Assembly (NCBI RefSeq): GCF_964340395.1
Contig: NC_135556.1
Coordinates: 14,023,910-14,087,909 of the forward strand
Source: Glandiceps talaboti
Lineage: Eukaryota > Hemichordata > Enteropneusta > Spengelidae
Length of the DNA: 64,000 nucleotides
Direction of reading: 5' to 3'
Positions 28,331-40,560 of the stretch are shown in pieces (positions within the stretch are counted from its first letter, which is position 1; every line of letters begins with the position of its first letter). The notes beneath the pieces are model-generated. The model made no database searches. It had not been told where the DNA came from and was given only the letters and a program-made list of their open reading frames with translations. The position numbers and the translations under genes were made by a program.

Positions 28331-30730
28331 ATATAGATAGCCAAGTTTCTGGGCTAAAGACTTTTAGTAGTACATTGCACTTGGACAAAAGAAAAAGCAC
28401 TGTTTGTACGTAATAGTTCTGATTGTACATTATATGTATTCATATGGCTAGCATACAAATGTTGCATGCGTTCATGTACAGTTATATTATACAATTCTTT
28501 CAGAAAGCTATACACGCTTTACAGCACCGAGACATTCAGAAGTACAGGTACACATCCTATAAAAAATCTCACAAGTGTTGTTTTGATTTTTAACTACCCA
28601 CAACTTTATTCTCGTGGGAGCTTTGTGTCGTGACTTGGAATACATGAAGTTGTAAACATTGGTAGAGTTTTTGTCTGAGAGGTGAATGGAAATGTTTCTT
28701 TTTACATATGTATTTGCAAAGAAAAGGCTATACGGATAGGTAATAGTGTGTTTAGTAGAACCTGTGTGAATGGGTATCACGAGTGCAATGTACTCTCTGT
28801 GTTGACAATTTGTTACTGTAATAAACAGAACTGTAGGACATGTAGCTTTGTTGAAAACATGGATAGTTTGTGAACTCCAGGCTGTACACCAATAAGTTTT
28901 GTTGTCTGGCTTGTCTGGTATTAAAAGCCAATGGATATTGTAAACAACAAAATATCTTTCATTACAATCTTAAATGTGTATTGAACATGCAAGTTCAGAT
29001 TTTATGTCCCGGGTTATTACATCATGGTTGTCATGGTAACAATGGTTGACATGGTAATAATTGTCTGTTTGAAGCGGAATCTATACTGAGATAGTGTAGA
29101 TTGTTTTTATGTCCAAATGTCTTGTTGAGCCAAGAGGCCCAAGACATTCTGTGATGTGGCTATTACAAAAATGTAGGTGGCGTTGAAAGTCACTTTAGCC
29201 AAATACAAGATGGCACACTCTATATCAACAATCTACTCACTTTGTCCCTTTTCAAAATTGGCATGATAAGGCAAGGCATTGTTTCAATTTACATGCTGAT
29301 CCAGGGACTAGGGGTAGAAATTTGAAGATAGTATTAAATAGTCCCTAAATATTTATGAGATCATCGAAGTTTTGAATAAAATTTCTTCAAAAAAGTTAAG
29401 CCTAAGCACATGACTTGACAGTTACTTATGAAAAGAATAATACACAGTTACTACTTTTGATTTAATATGTCATCACATAATTCATGAGATGCAAAGAAGG
29501 CAAAAAAAAATTAAAAATATTGATTCTGGTTAGAGCATGCATCACTTAAATACCTTTGCGGCGGTCTTTTTTTTTTTGTGTGTTTGTCCAGTCCATGCAG
29601 TCTGCAGATCTGGGGGAAACACAAAAATAACCCTCCCTACTTCAGTGAAGACAACTGCAGAGCCAATCATGAATAATAAGCAAATCACATCTGCCCCACA
29701 TACACACTTGCTCTAATGTACTATTAAAAAAGAAGAGTAACTGCCATAAATACTAGACTGAGTGACAGGTTTGTTGAGAATAAAAAATAAAATCACATTG
29801 TCACACCATTTTAGACAAACTGTCCTCACCAGCAACTATTCTTTTCTTTTTTATGGCCTCACATCATGTGGCTAAAACTGACTATCTATGCCAACTATAC
29901 TTTCGTAGGAACAGTTATTGATGTTAGCAGTGGATGGTTCGATATTGTGCAATAGCAGAGTAAAGGTATACATGTACATGTACAGACTTCAATCAAATTC
30001 AGGATGTCGCAAGTTTTTTTGTTCTTGTTCAATGAGTTGTGGCATGGAACTCGTGCGTAACTACAGGGCATTTCAGAATTTGAGAGCATGCATTGCACAG
30101 GTAGGATTGTAAGGTTCATTTGTGGATGAAATGATGCTTATAGAACGTGATAGTGGGAAAAACAACAACAACGAGATTCATAATTCTTAAGTTTGAATAT
30201 GAAAGTCACTGTTCAGTGGTGCAGAAATCCTGTTACGGGAAAAAAAAACATAATTTGTAGAAAAACTGTTGGTGTTTATTACAACATGTCCTTGAAAACA
30301 ACAACTATCGTACTTCACACTAAATAAAAAAGAGAGAGACAAAATGAATAAATAAATAAATAATCCTAGACAGACCAAAAAAAATGACAGTAGACCGAGA
30401 CAGGCAAACAGTATGGACAATCACATGAAAATTACATAGCAAAATCTCCTGTTGTTAAGGGTATAGGCATGTCAAAAGATATCCATGATTTCAGAAAAAA
30501 ATACACAGTGGAAAAGTTGCAGAGATTATGACAGTTCAAATACTGGTCACAGTGTATCAGTTTAATTTTTCCTGAAAAAAGCTTGCGTCAGTATGCAATA
30601 TATATAGTCAGAAATACCATCTTTTTTTGTACCGAACTAAGATAGAGATTTATTACATAATTATGTACCAGTGATTACTTGCACTGGTGCATGAACATAC
30701 AAGTGGTATTTGTACTGCAGTGCAGTGCTG
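28331..30730. other. Intronic, nothing recognisable
   Basis: AT-rich sequence with short unsupported open frames. No repeats were noticed beyond short A/T runs. Confidence 0.4.
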
Positions 30731-30731
30731 G

Positions 30732-31023
30732 AAAATGTATTGCATACCTGTATGCAAATGAGTATGCAGTAATTCCTTGAGAAATGTATTGCATACCTGT
30801 ATGCAAATAAATATGCAGTAATTCCTTGAGAAATGTATTGCATACCTGTATGCAAATGGGTATGCAGTAATTCCTTGAGAAATGTATTGCATACCTGTAT
30901 GCAAATGAGTATGTAGTAATTCCTTGAGAAATGTATTGCATACCTGTATGCAAATGAGTATGCAGTAATTCCTTGAAAAATGTATTGCATACCTGTATGC
31001 AAATGAGTATGCAGTTATTCCAT
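30732..31023 (+). repeat. 49-bp tandem repeat, six units, each with an octamer ATGCAAAT
   Basis: Units begin at 30732, 30781, 30830, 30879, 30928 and 30977. Consensus segments are AAATGTATTGCATACCTG, TATGCAAATGAGTATGCAGT and AATTCCTTGA. Copies differ at only one to three positions. Each unit holds the POU-factor octamer ATGCAAAT (first at 30752-30759) and the imperfect palindrome GCATACCTGTATGC. Because 49 is not a multiple of three, the same peptide shows up in three minus-strand frames; those ORFs are artefacts. Confidence 0.97.
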
Positions 31024-31096
31024 GTACACAAAATCATGTAATCGCACAATTTGATATTTAGAGGAATTTACTGTTTCACTCTAAACATTATGTATG

Positions 31097-31302
31097 TAAT
31101 AATAATAACAGAACCCCCATGACACTTGAGTGAGAGACTGGGTACTCAAGGGTGACTGCGGTATTTTATGCTGTACTTTCACTCACTACTAAACTCATGA
31201 AAGTACGACTGCACTGATAACTCCTCAAGCACTCATGCAAGTACCGTAATTACTCCACACTTGCCCTCACATATGTCATGAGGTTCTGTCGTATTATTAT
31301 TA
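31097..31302. mobile_element. Family E TIR element, copy 1 (about 206 bp)
   Basis: The left end AATAATAACAGAACCCCCAT and right end ATGAGGTTCTGTCGTATTAT are inverted repeats, extending inward as GACACTTGAG against CTCACATATGTC. Related copies lie at 43.79 kb and, as a half, at 46.61 kb. Non-coding MITE-like element. Confidence 0.75.
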
Positions 31303-31623
31303 ACATGCATGTCAGAAAATTGATATACATGTTTTAGTCAGTCTGGATAATCCTGCATACTTAAATGATTTAGAAGTGTGCTAATCCCCCCCACACCTTG
31401 ACTTCTGCATTCACAGCAGTTAGCCTGAGTTGGATTACCAATGTAATGTAACATCAAACAATCAAACTGCCAGTAGTAAGACACCCTGTGTGATTTCAGG
31501 TGAAAAGGTGCCAATTAATCAGCTATAATCTGTGTGTGACCTTTATTCCTGGTGTGTCACATTTAATCTGTATATACCCTGAGTGATTTCAAGATGAGAG
31601 TTTGCGTCTGTTCATGTATCAAG

Positions 31624-31628
<5 letters not shown>

Positions 31629-31658
<30 letters not shown>
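31629..31658 (+). repeat. T30 homopolymer
   Basis: Thirty T in a row immediately before a diverged tandem array. It reads as A30 on the other strand, so it could be the tail of an old minus-strand retroposed sequence or simple slippage. Confidence 0.9.
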
Positions 31659-31660
<2 letters not shown>

Positions 31661-32312
31661 ATTTCGTCTCAACTTGCAGTGTTTTTGATACCTTGCAGAG
31701 ACAGGGAAATTCTGTAATGTGCGCTCAGTTTTCTTTAAATTCACAAATTTATAGAAACAAAGTGGTGAAAATTATACAAAACAGATATATCGTTTATTAA
31801 TTTTGCATTTCATCTCTACGCAGTGTTTATGATATTGTAGATCAGTAAATTAAAAGAGAAATTAGATAAAGTTCAGACACTTTTCAGTAAATTCAAACAA
31901 ATTTGTCAAAACGAAGTGGTGAAAATTATTCTAATGTATATAATTTATCATTTTTGCATTTCATCTCAATTAATAGCATTATTGATATTCTAACTGAGAG
32001 GGAAATTCAGTAAAGTTCACACACATTTCAAGCAGATTTGTTGAAACAAAGTGGCGAAAATTATTAAACTAATATCGTTTCTTATTTTCTGTGTTGGAAC
32101 TCAACAATCAGAATTAAAGTTTTCCAAAGTTGTAGAATATCTGTGGGTAATAAAATTTGAACGAACGGCCAAAAAAAAGAAGAATTATGTCTTTAAGTGA
32201 TGCACGTGCTGACCAGAACAATTCTTTTTTTTCACTCTTTTTTTTGGCAAAACAGCAGCTATATCATTTCAGATAAGAGGGAAATTCACCAGAGTTTACA
32301 CAATTTCTTCAT
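31659..32312. repeat. Diverged tandem array, about 120-150-bp units
   Basis: Three units start with GCATTTCRTCTC at 31659, 31805 and 31956. Each continues with GAAATTCWGTAAWGTTC-like and AAACRAAGTGGYGAAAATTAT blocks. A partial fourth (AGAGGGAAATTCACCAGAGT) lies near 32275. Units have drifted, roughly 70-80% by eye. No coding frame. Confidence 0.75.
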
Positions 32313-32315
32313 CTG

Positions 32316-32420
32316 GAGGCTATTCCCATTGGTTTTTTGAATCGGAAGATCCTAGAGTGATATCCCAAAGTGATCCCTCAAGGGATCTTCAGATTCAAAA
32401 ACCAATGGATACTAAGCCTC
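32316..32420. mobile_element. 105-bp fold-back hairpin element
   Basis: Left arm GAGGCTATTCCCATTGG then TTTTTTGAATCGGAAGATCC. Right arm GGATCTTCAGATTCAAAAAC then CAATGGATACTAAGCCTC. The central 30 bp again contains GTGATATCCC/GTGATCCC. Compact hairpin, probably a small MITE. Confidence 0.75.
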
Positions 32421-34762
32421 TAGACTTTTACTGTTGCTATATATACATAATTAATTACATGCAAGTATATTTGTTGAATTTAGAAAACGAACTTAATAAT
32501 GATAATTTAATTACCATATGTACTAAACATTGAACCTAATACTATTCTCAATGTCAGTAAATATTTGTTCCATGCTTTCAAATTACAAAACGAGAGAGAC
32601 TCCTACCCATTTTATTATAATTTTTCATTCTCCTTCGACTTTATTAAATGTACATTTTGTTGTTTTGAAATAGCACATAGGGGCGGTGGCCTAAAGTGTG
32701 CATATGAATAAATTATCATATTTGTTGAATGGAAACACCTTGAATTTTGTGCTGATAACACAGACGGACTTTAGTCTCTGAAAACACAGACTCATTATAC
32801 ATCTTCTAAGTTTTATTCAGCAAACTTTCTTGAGGAAATCTCGACAAATATCACTCATGCATTATGTGCATATGAGATATGTATTTAAAAAATTCATAAT
32901 TTCATATTGAACACTCTAGTTTGGAAAAGAAGGAGTTGCTTAATATTTTTTCCTTAGGGGAAATTCGTATCGATTTCTTTTAAAATAGAAAATAAATGAT
33001 TTGGTGAGAATGGATTTTTAAAAGGAAAGAAAATAAAGTATGTCAAATTATGCAAATTTAATGCATACAGGTAACAAAATTGTGAAGAGTGTTGTGATTT
33101 GATTAAAGAATGGAATAAATTTCCATATGTGAAAAATGAAAAAGTAAAAATTATGGTTTCCTACATAGAACTTAGAGTGGGCTTCAAGTTGCAAAATTTG
33201 TTCAAAATATTTTTAATTCCATTGATGTTCATGTAGAAACAATATCATTACACTCCCTAGTGTATGTTAAGTCTTTGTAAACCTTTGACATGCAGTGTTC
33301 ATGCATAAATACTGATATGAATTATTGTGATAGTAATAGTAATGGGAATATTCCATTCTACTTCTCTTACATGGTTTGTGTATGCCAGGCACACTGCTTA
33401 GCTGCACAGTGACGCTCGCCACAGATACAGATGTAAAAAATTTGACAATAAAAATCTTGGTAGAAATTTAGTTCTCCTATTTTGCAATGAATGGCGACCA
33501 TTTTTATACTGGAAAGCTCTATATATGTGTAAATGTATCAAATAGATGGAGAAGAATGGTATGAAAAGTATGGACCCAGCATGGGTAAGTGAATAGATAG
33601 AATTATGGCTCTGACATCATATATCAGCATGCATAAGAGAACCTCATGCTGAGGTGTCAGCGGGATATGAATGTGGTTAGCACGGCCACGAGAATTGTTA
33701 CAAGCGGGGATGCAAGTGCTGTTAGTGGGAAGTGCGAGTGCTATCAGCAAGATAGCATTCACATTCTGTATAAGAAAAATAGGTGTTCCATGGATTGAAA
33801 ATGTACCATATCATTGAATTCAGTTATAATATGGCAAGAGATTTGACTCGTATCATTCATAGATATTAAATCATGTATTGATATGAAAATTGAAATGTTT
33901 TTATCATCACAACACATAATACAGGATCAACTTTTGTCAAAATGCTGCTACAACTATATTTGTTGTTTTGAAAAAGAAACCAAACATGAAAATAAATGTC
34001 TTGTTGGGTAAATCTGTTGAAAGAATTGCAGTGTGTGTATAGTAGAAATTTGCATGTGTGTACAAATTATTAAAAAGTAGCCTATAAAAAGCAACAAGGT
34101 AGCAGAGGAAAATATAGGTGTTGCTTCCTATAGTATAAACACTCCTGGTGTTAACATTGCTGCCAGCTGTCCTGGTATCAACATTGCTGCCAGCTGTCGT
34201 CATGTTATGCTTGGTTGCCATTTGTGATGTTTCCATCAATTTCACTGTAAAGCCAGGTTCCAAAATTTATAGCTAAAGGTATTTCCACATTCATTAGATT
34301 TTTTTCCTGAGGATTTTCTGTAGTACGTGAACTGAGAAGTCATGGAAGGGTGGAAAATAATTACAATTGCAGTATGCTGGCAGGTAAAGGTTATAAAAGG
34401 TGATTTTCCCTGCAGTAAATCTTATATCTAGATTTGTCGTGTAATCGGAAAATGTAAAGTTTTCCCCTGATGCTGACAAATTAGAGGAAGGTTCATGATG
34501 AGTGAGGAAAAACCTTCCGATAATATCTGCTAAGGCACTAAAAATAAATCAAATTTATATGTATATACAACCTTTGTCACTGAACTGTCATGATGTCCTT
34601 ATGATATCTGGATGAGACTTTATTGCTAAGAACAGTACTGCCTGTAGGATATACATGAAAGTATTTAGTCTGCAATACAGACATCCGTGCCACACTATAC
34701 GTGTACATGGTTTAAGAAGCCTGATAGGGCTGAACAACAAAGTGTAACGTACAGTCTAGAAC
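32421..34762. other. Intronic, nothing recognisable
   Basis: AT-rich sequence. Minus-strand frames at 33538-33762 and 33937-34263 lack motifs. A short tandem repeat of CTGCCAGCTGTC units lies near 34160-34200. Confidence 0.4.
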
Positions 34763-34950
34763 ATGTTCAGGTGACTGATTTTGGATATATTAAAATAAGT
34801 TCAGAGTGTGGATGTTTTACAAGTGTTCAGTTGACTTGACAATTTGGGCTATATTTATTAAAATAAGTTCAAAGTGTGGATGTTTTTTTTAAGTGTTCAG
34901 TTGACTGACAATTTGAGCTATCCAAAAGTTAGTTCGAAGTGTTGATGTCT
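34763..34950 (+). repeat. Three-unit tandem repeat, 57-70 bp
   Basis: Units share GTTCAGTTGACT, a TTTGGGCTATA-like block, and AAGTTCAAAGTGTGGATGTT (starts near 34765, 34822 and 34892). Diverged and length-variable. Confidence 0.8.
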
Positions 34951-36351
34951 CATATTCTATATTCTATATTTGTGTAGGTCTTCAGAATCCATTTTCCAGG
35001 AAAAGTTCTATTTGTTTATGGGTCTGTACAATTCACTTTCCAGGATATGTTTTATCTGTGTAAGGGTTTGTAGATTTTGTTTACCAGGGTTTCCAGAATT
35101 GATAATCTTACATGCAATTCTAAACTTGCATCTTAAGGGATATACAATGTATCTGTTTTTAAAATATTATACTTAGTATCTATTTTTCCAGGGATGTGGG
35201 AGAGTCGAAGTAAAGAATTGTCACAGTCTGGATCAATGATTTATAGGTAACATCTGATCAGGGCATTGCCTGGAATCAAATCGTATAATCTACACCAAAT
35301 ACACACCAGCTCATTCCCATCTGATGTTCGAGATTGTTTTTTTGTCTCAAGGCATAATGTAACATTACACACAGATGGTCTTTACAGTATTAATTTGGAA
35401 CATGATTTTGTCAACCTAACCATACCTCAAAATCAGATTTGTATGGAAATCTCGGTATCAAATTTCCTGAGCCCCTGGATTATGCCAGAATTATTCCTCT
35501 GCAACATGCATTATGGATATTGCCAGAAAACATCTCAGCAGTGTATTAACTTCATTTGGGGGATTCATGGCAGATTATAGGCTTGTAAAAGTTACTTACA
35601 CTAGTTAGAAAAACAAAAAGTATTATGCAACTTTTTAAAGTTTTCTCAGTTCTGCAGTACAGAAACATTGGAACATCACTTCACCTGCAAAAACTACATG
35701 CACATAATCAAAGTATTTGTTCAAGATGATATAGAAGCTAAAGTAGGCTTGAAGAGTAATGCTGCTACACCATCCTAACTGCCATTTAAACTTTTGAATT
35801 TTTTGATCGTCCAACAAGTCTACAAGTACTCTAGATATATCCACTATCCTAGAATATGTGGTGGGGCATATGGCTTCTGGACTATAGGGGATATACAGAG
35901 TCTTTGCAAACTTGGAAGATGAGCACAAATTCAAAATATCTCCTAAAATGGCAGTGAGGATAGCTAAAATAGTTTAGGAGCTAACATTAGTTCTTCAAGA
36001 CTTACGTATATAAAAACAGGTAGGCTTATCCTAGAGCAGCATTTTTTGAATCAATAGTACTTTTCCAATGTAAATTAAGCCTCAAATTTATCTCTTCATC
36101 AGAACCCAAATACATGAAATTCTCATGAATGCATGTAAATTTGTTGAGGAATATATTCAAAACTCAACCCAATAGTGCCACCTTACAACTTTATCTGTTA
36201 GAGCTCAATACATGTACATGTATGTAGCATATAACAGGTGTTGATGTGCATGATAAGGTTATCTCTCACTGTATAATGGACTTGCAAAGCTTTTGTAACT
36301 ATAGTGGTATGCTTTTGTAGAAACGGTGTGAATTTTACACCATGTGTGTTA
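34951..36351. other. Intronic, nothing recognisable
   Basis: A 104-codon + strand frame (35266-35580) and a 99-codon minus frame (35635-35934) have no motif or splice support. Confidence 0.4.
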
Positions 36352-36789
36352 AGTCCTGCTTGCAGACGGAATAATTCGGGACTCGATTCTGACAAAATTC
36401 CTAGTTTTGATGGCCGAAAATCTTGAAATCACAAGTTCAACCATAATTCCAGTGCTTCCTCCTTATGTATGAAGCCATATTGGATGTCGGGATCAAATAT
36501 GGCGGCATTTGTGTGGTGGGATGTTTGAAATTACACTTCGAACTGGAAAAGTTCCGAATTTGACACTTTTTGTGATCTGAAAAGGGACTGCTATCACCAA
36601 AGGAAGGAAAAATGAGTAGATATTCGATCGATCTCTAACATTTGATCGTTGGGTATGTAATTCTTTCGTAATTGGTGTGCAAGAATTTTGCTTGCGCAGT
36701 CAAAATACGCTGATAACATTTGATTTCACAGGATGATGTTGAGGGTCATGTCAGTGATCTAGTCCTGTACACCGTCTGCAAGCAGGACT
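36352..36789. mobile_element. 438-bp element with perfect 18-bp terminal inverted repeats
   Basis: Left TIR AGTCCTGCTTGCAGACGG (36352-36369) is exactly inverted at 36772-36789 (CCGTCTGCAAGCAGGACT). The interior of about 400 bp has no ORF and is CpG-richer than its surroundings. No clear target-site duplication is visible at the immediate flanks (left GTGTGTTA, right ATATGTAT). Non-autonomous DNA transposon of unassigned superfamily. Confidence 0.85.
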
Positions 36790-39200
36790 ATATGTATATA
36801 TGTATACCAACTTATTTGTTGCATAGGCTGACGCCAAAACAATAGTTTATCAAAAACTTCCAGACATGTTTTTCATATTAAGTAATTATAATTGAATGAT
36901 CCTTTGGCGAATTTGTCTTGTTACGGCACTGACATTTTAGAGAATTGAAATTCAATAATTGCAAATTGCAAAACAAGTTGCATATAAATACACAGACAAA
37001 ATATTCATAAACATGCAGACTTCAGACGCAGCAGTCTCTGATAAAGTAATTGAAAAAAAGAATGGTAACTGAGTCAGTCGAGCACGACACAACTCACTAA
37101 GGTTTCAAGGCAAATTTGATATCCTCGTGGTTGAAGATATTTGAATGCATAGATTTTACACATTCTGATAATTACATAGTGGAGAAAAGTGGGATATGAT
37201 GTGTGAAGAACATGGAGACCTCAGGTTTATGAACACTTTCAGTAAAAAAAAATACATCCTTTTTGATGTCAGTCATTTATAAGGGTATCTAATAATACCA
37301 TCTGAAATAAAAGTTGAAGCGTTCAGTTACCAAACTTTTACAGAACAGCAAGGCTGAATATTTGTGTTTTAAATGATGAGATTGGACCTGATATTGTTTT
37401 AAAGAGAAATTTGTAACAATGTAATCATCACAGCTTTCTGGTTTTGCATTATTTTGTTTTATTTATTCATATATTTTATTTCATCCCAGAAGAAAATATA
37501 ATTGCATCCTTTCCAGGAGTACTCCAGTGAAATATCCTACTAGTTAAACGTTTTTTTTTTAACTACCTTTAATTTAAAAAAAAAAAACCCATTATGTTAT
37601 TAAAGTTGAATTTGAGAGTTTGCAAGCATATTAAGTGAAAATACTTAAGCAATTTTGTGTACTTACCGGTAATTGTTTGTTGTAACCCACAGGGCTGGAT
37701 TTGGCTCTTTCTTTGTCTACTGTACTAAGCACTGTATTATTTGATGAGTCCACATATGGCACTTTAATAAACAAAACAATAACAATAATAGTCACAAGAT
37801 CATCACAATCAGATAGTGATTTCACTATCAACAGCACAAGAAATCCAAGATTAAAAAGGGTAAAGAAACAGATTTTAATAGCATACATAGAAACAATCAT
37901 ATTTAGTTTGCTGAATAAACAAAGACCTACATGTACAGAGAATGTATACACACAGCAAATTTTACAACATTGTTCAGATTTCTGTTTCATACAACCACGC
38001 AGAAAACAACATGCTACACTTTTTAAGATAGCAAGATTGAATGAGTACAGTTTCTTGCTACATTTTGTCTTAGTGAAATGAACTACACATGCCACCATGC
38101 AGACATCCGATGAACACTGCAAAGGACATTTTACGCGCTCATCATCGAGTGTTTGATACTAAGAAAAACATTGGCACCTGAATGTCTGCATGGAGTTGCG
38201 TAGTTGTGTCAAACAGAAAAGCTGAATGGTATTATGAAATTCACTGTACATGTAATAAGGAGGCCAAAACCTGCAGACATTGCAAGCATATTACCCAAGT
38301 ATTTGTATTGTATTGCACACAAGCTTGAAGCCTGTTGTGTTACATCTGTAGCTGTCATTGTGCCTCCTAGTCGGAGTCCTAGCCGTCGAAACCAACTAGT
38401 TTCGAAGGCTTTGATGATATACGATTACAGCTACTGATGTAACGAAACAGCACAGTATTAAAACGGGCTAATGAGATTGATATAAGAATAAGATCTTGTT
38501 CCCTATGTGATTGAATTGAATTTTTTTTAATTTAACGTTTCGGACCTGCAAGGAGTATCATTGTGAGGAGTCTACAAAAAAAAAACAACATAAAATGACA
38601 TGTGTGATTAAACTTGTTACAACAATGGCAGTAATCAAATGAAGGAAGAAGATGCTAACCAGACAGACAGTTAAGGTTGTTGTATAGGCTATTTTTCATC
38701 CAATTCTTTATTGTAGAAATATTGTTGTAACTTTGTTAAAAATAAAGATATTGACACCAAATTTTCTGAGTTTGTCCCTTTAATATTCATCATAACATTA
38801 AAAACATTAAAGTAGAGTTTGTTTAAATTATGATGAAATTTGACACCTGTGTATATTATTATATCATATTTTTCATATTTTCCACTCTGTAATAGGCAAT
38901 TTTGATTTTTTTTTTAAAAATTTTTTACAGTTGTGATCATAAATATACATGTCAAAATCTGTCTAGACAAAATTTTGAAATTTTGATCCAAAATGCTTCA
39001 AATTAATTGTCAAAAAGGCAAATTTTGTTGTATGCGTACCCCATTTTCAACAAAGTATTGCCGAGTGCCTGTTTCACTAACAAAAAATCCCTCTAACCAG
39101 TTTCTCGTCCTTCATCTCAATTATCAAATAAAACAAACCCGAATTCCCTAGCATGTATAATAAGCTAGAACGAGTAAAATGAAGAAACGTTCTAAATGGT
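36790..39200. other. Intronic, with two overlapping antisense open frames of uncertain status
   Basis: Between 37631 and 38122 the minus strand is open for 163 codons, and the + strand for 126 codons (37701-38081). Neither peptide has a recognisable domain and codon choice is AT-driven, so I do not call a gene. A + strand acceptor-like TAACCCACAG lies at 37684-37693. The rest is featureless. Confidence 0.35.
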
Positions 39201-39449
39201 CAAAAAGGCAAAAAAATCCCATTTTTTGACAACTTCGCGACCATTTCGCGGTACTTGTAAAAACAATACTTGCGAACGCGTAAAGTGATTCTGTCTCTTT
39301 GAACCCTCTAGAATGAATAAAAATCGTAATATGGCTTGAAAACAGGTTAACACTCTGATATATGGCCGCTTACAGAGCTAATATGTAGCGTTACGGTAAT
39401 GCGATCAACTGTGTCAAGGCTAGGGGGACATCAACAAACTCATGCATAT

Positions 39450-39461
39450 TGCGCATGCGTA
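39450..39461. promoter_or_regulatory. NRF1-like site TGCGCATGCGTA
   Basis: Matches the NRF1 consensus YGCGCAYGCGCR at eleven of twelve positions. NRF1 sites usually sit just upstream of transcription starts of constitutive genes. The ATG of the neighbouring frame (39455) lies inside the motif, so if this is a promoter the true start codon is more likely the ATG at 39583. Confidence 0.45.
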
Positions 39462-39582
39462 TCTTTGATTTCAATACGGAGCATACGGTCGCTCAGGACT
39501 TTCTACAGCGTGTTATGAAAACTTTTAGCTGCCGCTGGACAACCCTTGAAGACTCACTACCATATTTGGCATACACTACCAC

Positions 39583-39681
39583 GATGCCGAAAACGAAAAT
39601 AGGTAAAAGACGTTCCAAACTTCGTTACGAGGCCTTGGCTGAGAATGGAGGGACAGTGTTTCCGTGTGATCATATCTTCTA
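39583..39681 (+). CDS. Candidate small ORF or first exon in the CpG patch
   Basis: ATG at 39583 (A at -3) opens a 32-codon basic peptide, MPKTKIGKRRSKLRYEALAE and on to DHIF, then TAG. The same frame is open upstream to an ATG at 39455, giving 75 codons. The Lys/Arg-rich start resembles nuclear or nucleolar proteins, but I do not recognise the family. A weak donor (ATAG/GTAAAA at about 39600) could end the exon after six codons. No downstream exon was identified. Confidence 0.25.
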
Positions 39682-40560
39682 GTCATGCTTGTACGTGCGG
39701 GGCCGCGGGGTGCACCGGTGACGGTAGATTATGAATATGACCTTGGAGGACAATTGTCAGACTAGAGTTTCGAATTACTCCCTCTGAAACTACGCACCGA
39801 ACTACAGCAAATCTTATGTATTTTACGCATTTTCAATAAAAATTACATAGAAAAAATTGTGTCTGCAGACAACCATAAATTTGTGTCTGCAGGCAACCAT
39901 ACGCATTCCATTAGCCCAAGAAGACAGAGCTAGAGCGAGTTTGCCTACAGTGTGAGCTCACACGTGTGAACGGCGCGGTACAAGCAAACATGAGGTCTAT
40001 GAGTATGATGCAAATCGTCGTTCCTGAAATTGCCTGTTCGATAGTCCATGACGACTCAAATGTACAATGTGAGCAAAATTGAAATGTTTCAATGTTTCAG
40101 TTAGGTCCTCAGTGTAATATTGACGTGTGTTACGTATCATTCCCTGGGAAAATCATGATTTCCATCCGCAGATTGCTATAAATAAACACAGTTGCTTTGG
40201 ATTTGTTTGTTGTTGTGTCTTTGATTACTTGATGTGTCGCCCATGTCGGCATGCAATCTGAAAATGGTTGTTTTATTCAGGAAAGCGACTCTTAAAATGT
40301 ATCTAAGCCGTTCATAAAATGTTCAATATTTGTTGGCACTATCAGCTAGTCATGACATCGACTAACATCGTAGAGACATACTGGGATTATATTTACCGCT
40401 ACGGAGACCAAACTTGGCTCGATCAGTATTCACCGTACCGCATGCATTTGTTTTGAAATACATCGCTTGTGGTTGTATCGATGTGAACTCGTACTCGCAC
40501 ATGTGACGGTGATGTTATATTTGCCTTTTAGTCTAGAAACGAATACGACGTGAATAGTAA

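Larger units (their letters stand above)
39200..40560 (+). promoter_or_regulatory. CpG-rich patch inside the giant intron
   Basis: CpGs cluster here (TTCGCGACCATTTCGCGG at about 39233, GCGAACGCG at 39270, GCGCATGCGT at 39451, GGGGCCGCGGGG at about 39700, GGCGCGG at about 39973) in an otherwise CpG-poor intron. It contains an NRF1-like palindrome and a 75-codon frame. This is consistent with an internal promoter, either of a nested small gene or of a shorter isoform of the host gene. Inference from composition only. Confidence 0.4.

Noticed and set aside
30732-31023. CRISPR-like array
   Set aside because: Units are contiguous with no unique spacers, and the genome is eukaryotic. It is a minisatellite.
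30653-31049. Three minus-strand frames with a repeating MHTGMQYI-type peptide
   Set aside because: They come from the 49-bp tandem repeat. Because 49 is not divisible by three, each frame shows the same repeated peptide. There is no independent coding evidence.
35266-35580. 104-codon + strand frame
   Set aside because: No domain, no good splice sites, and AT-driven composition.
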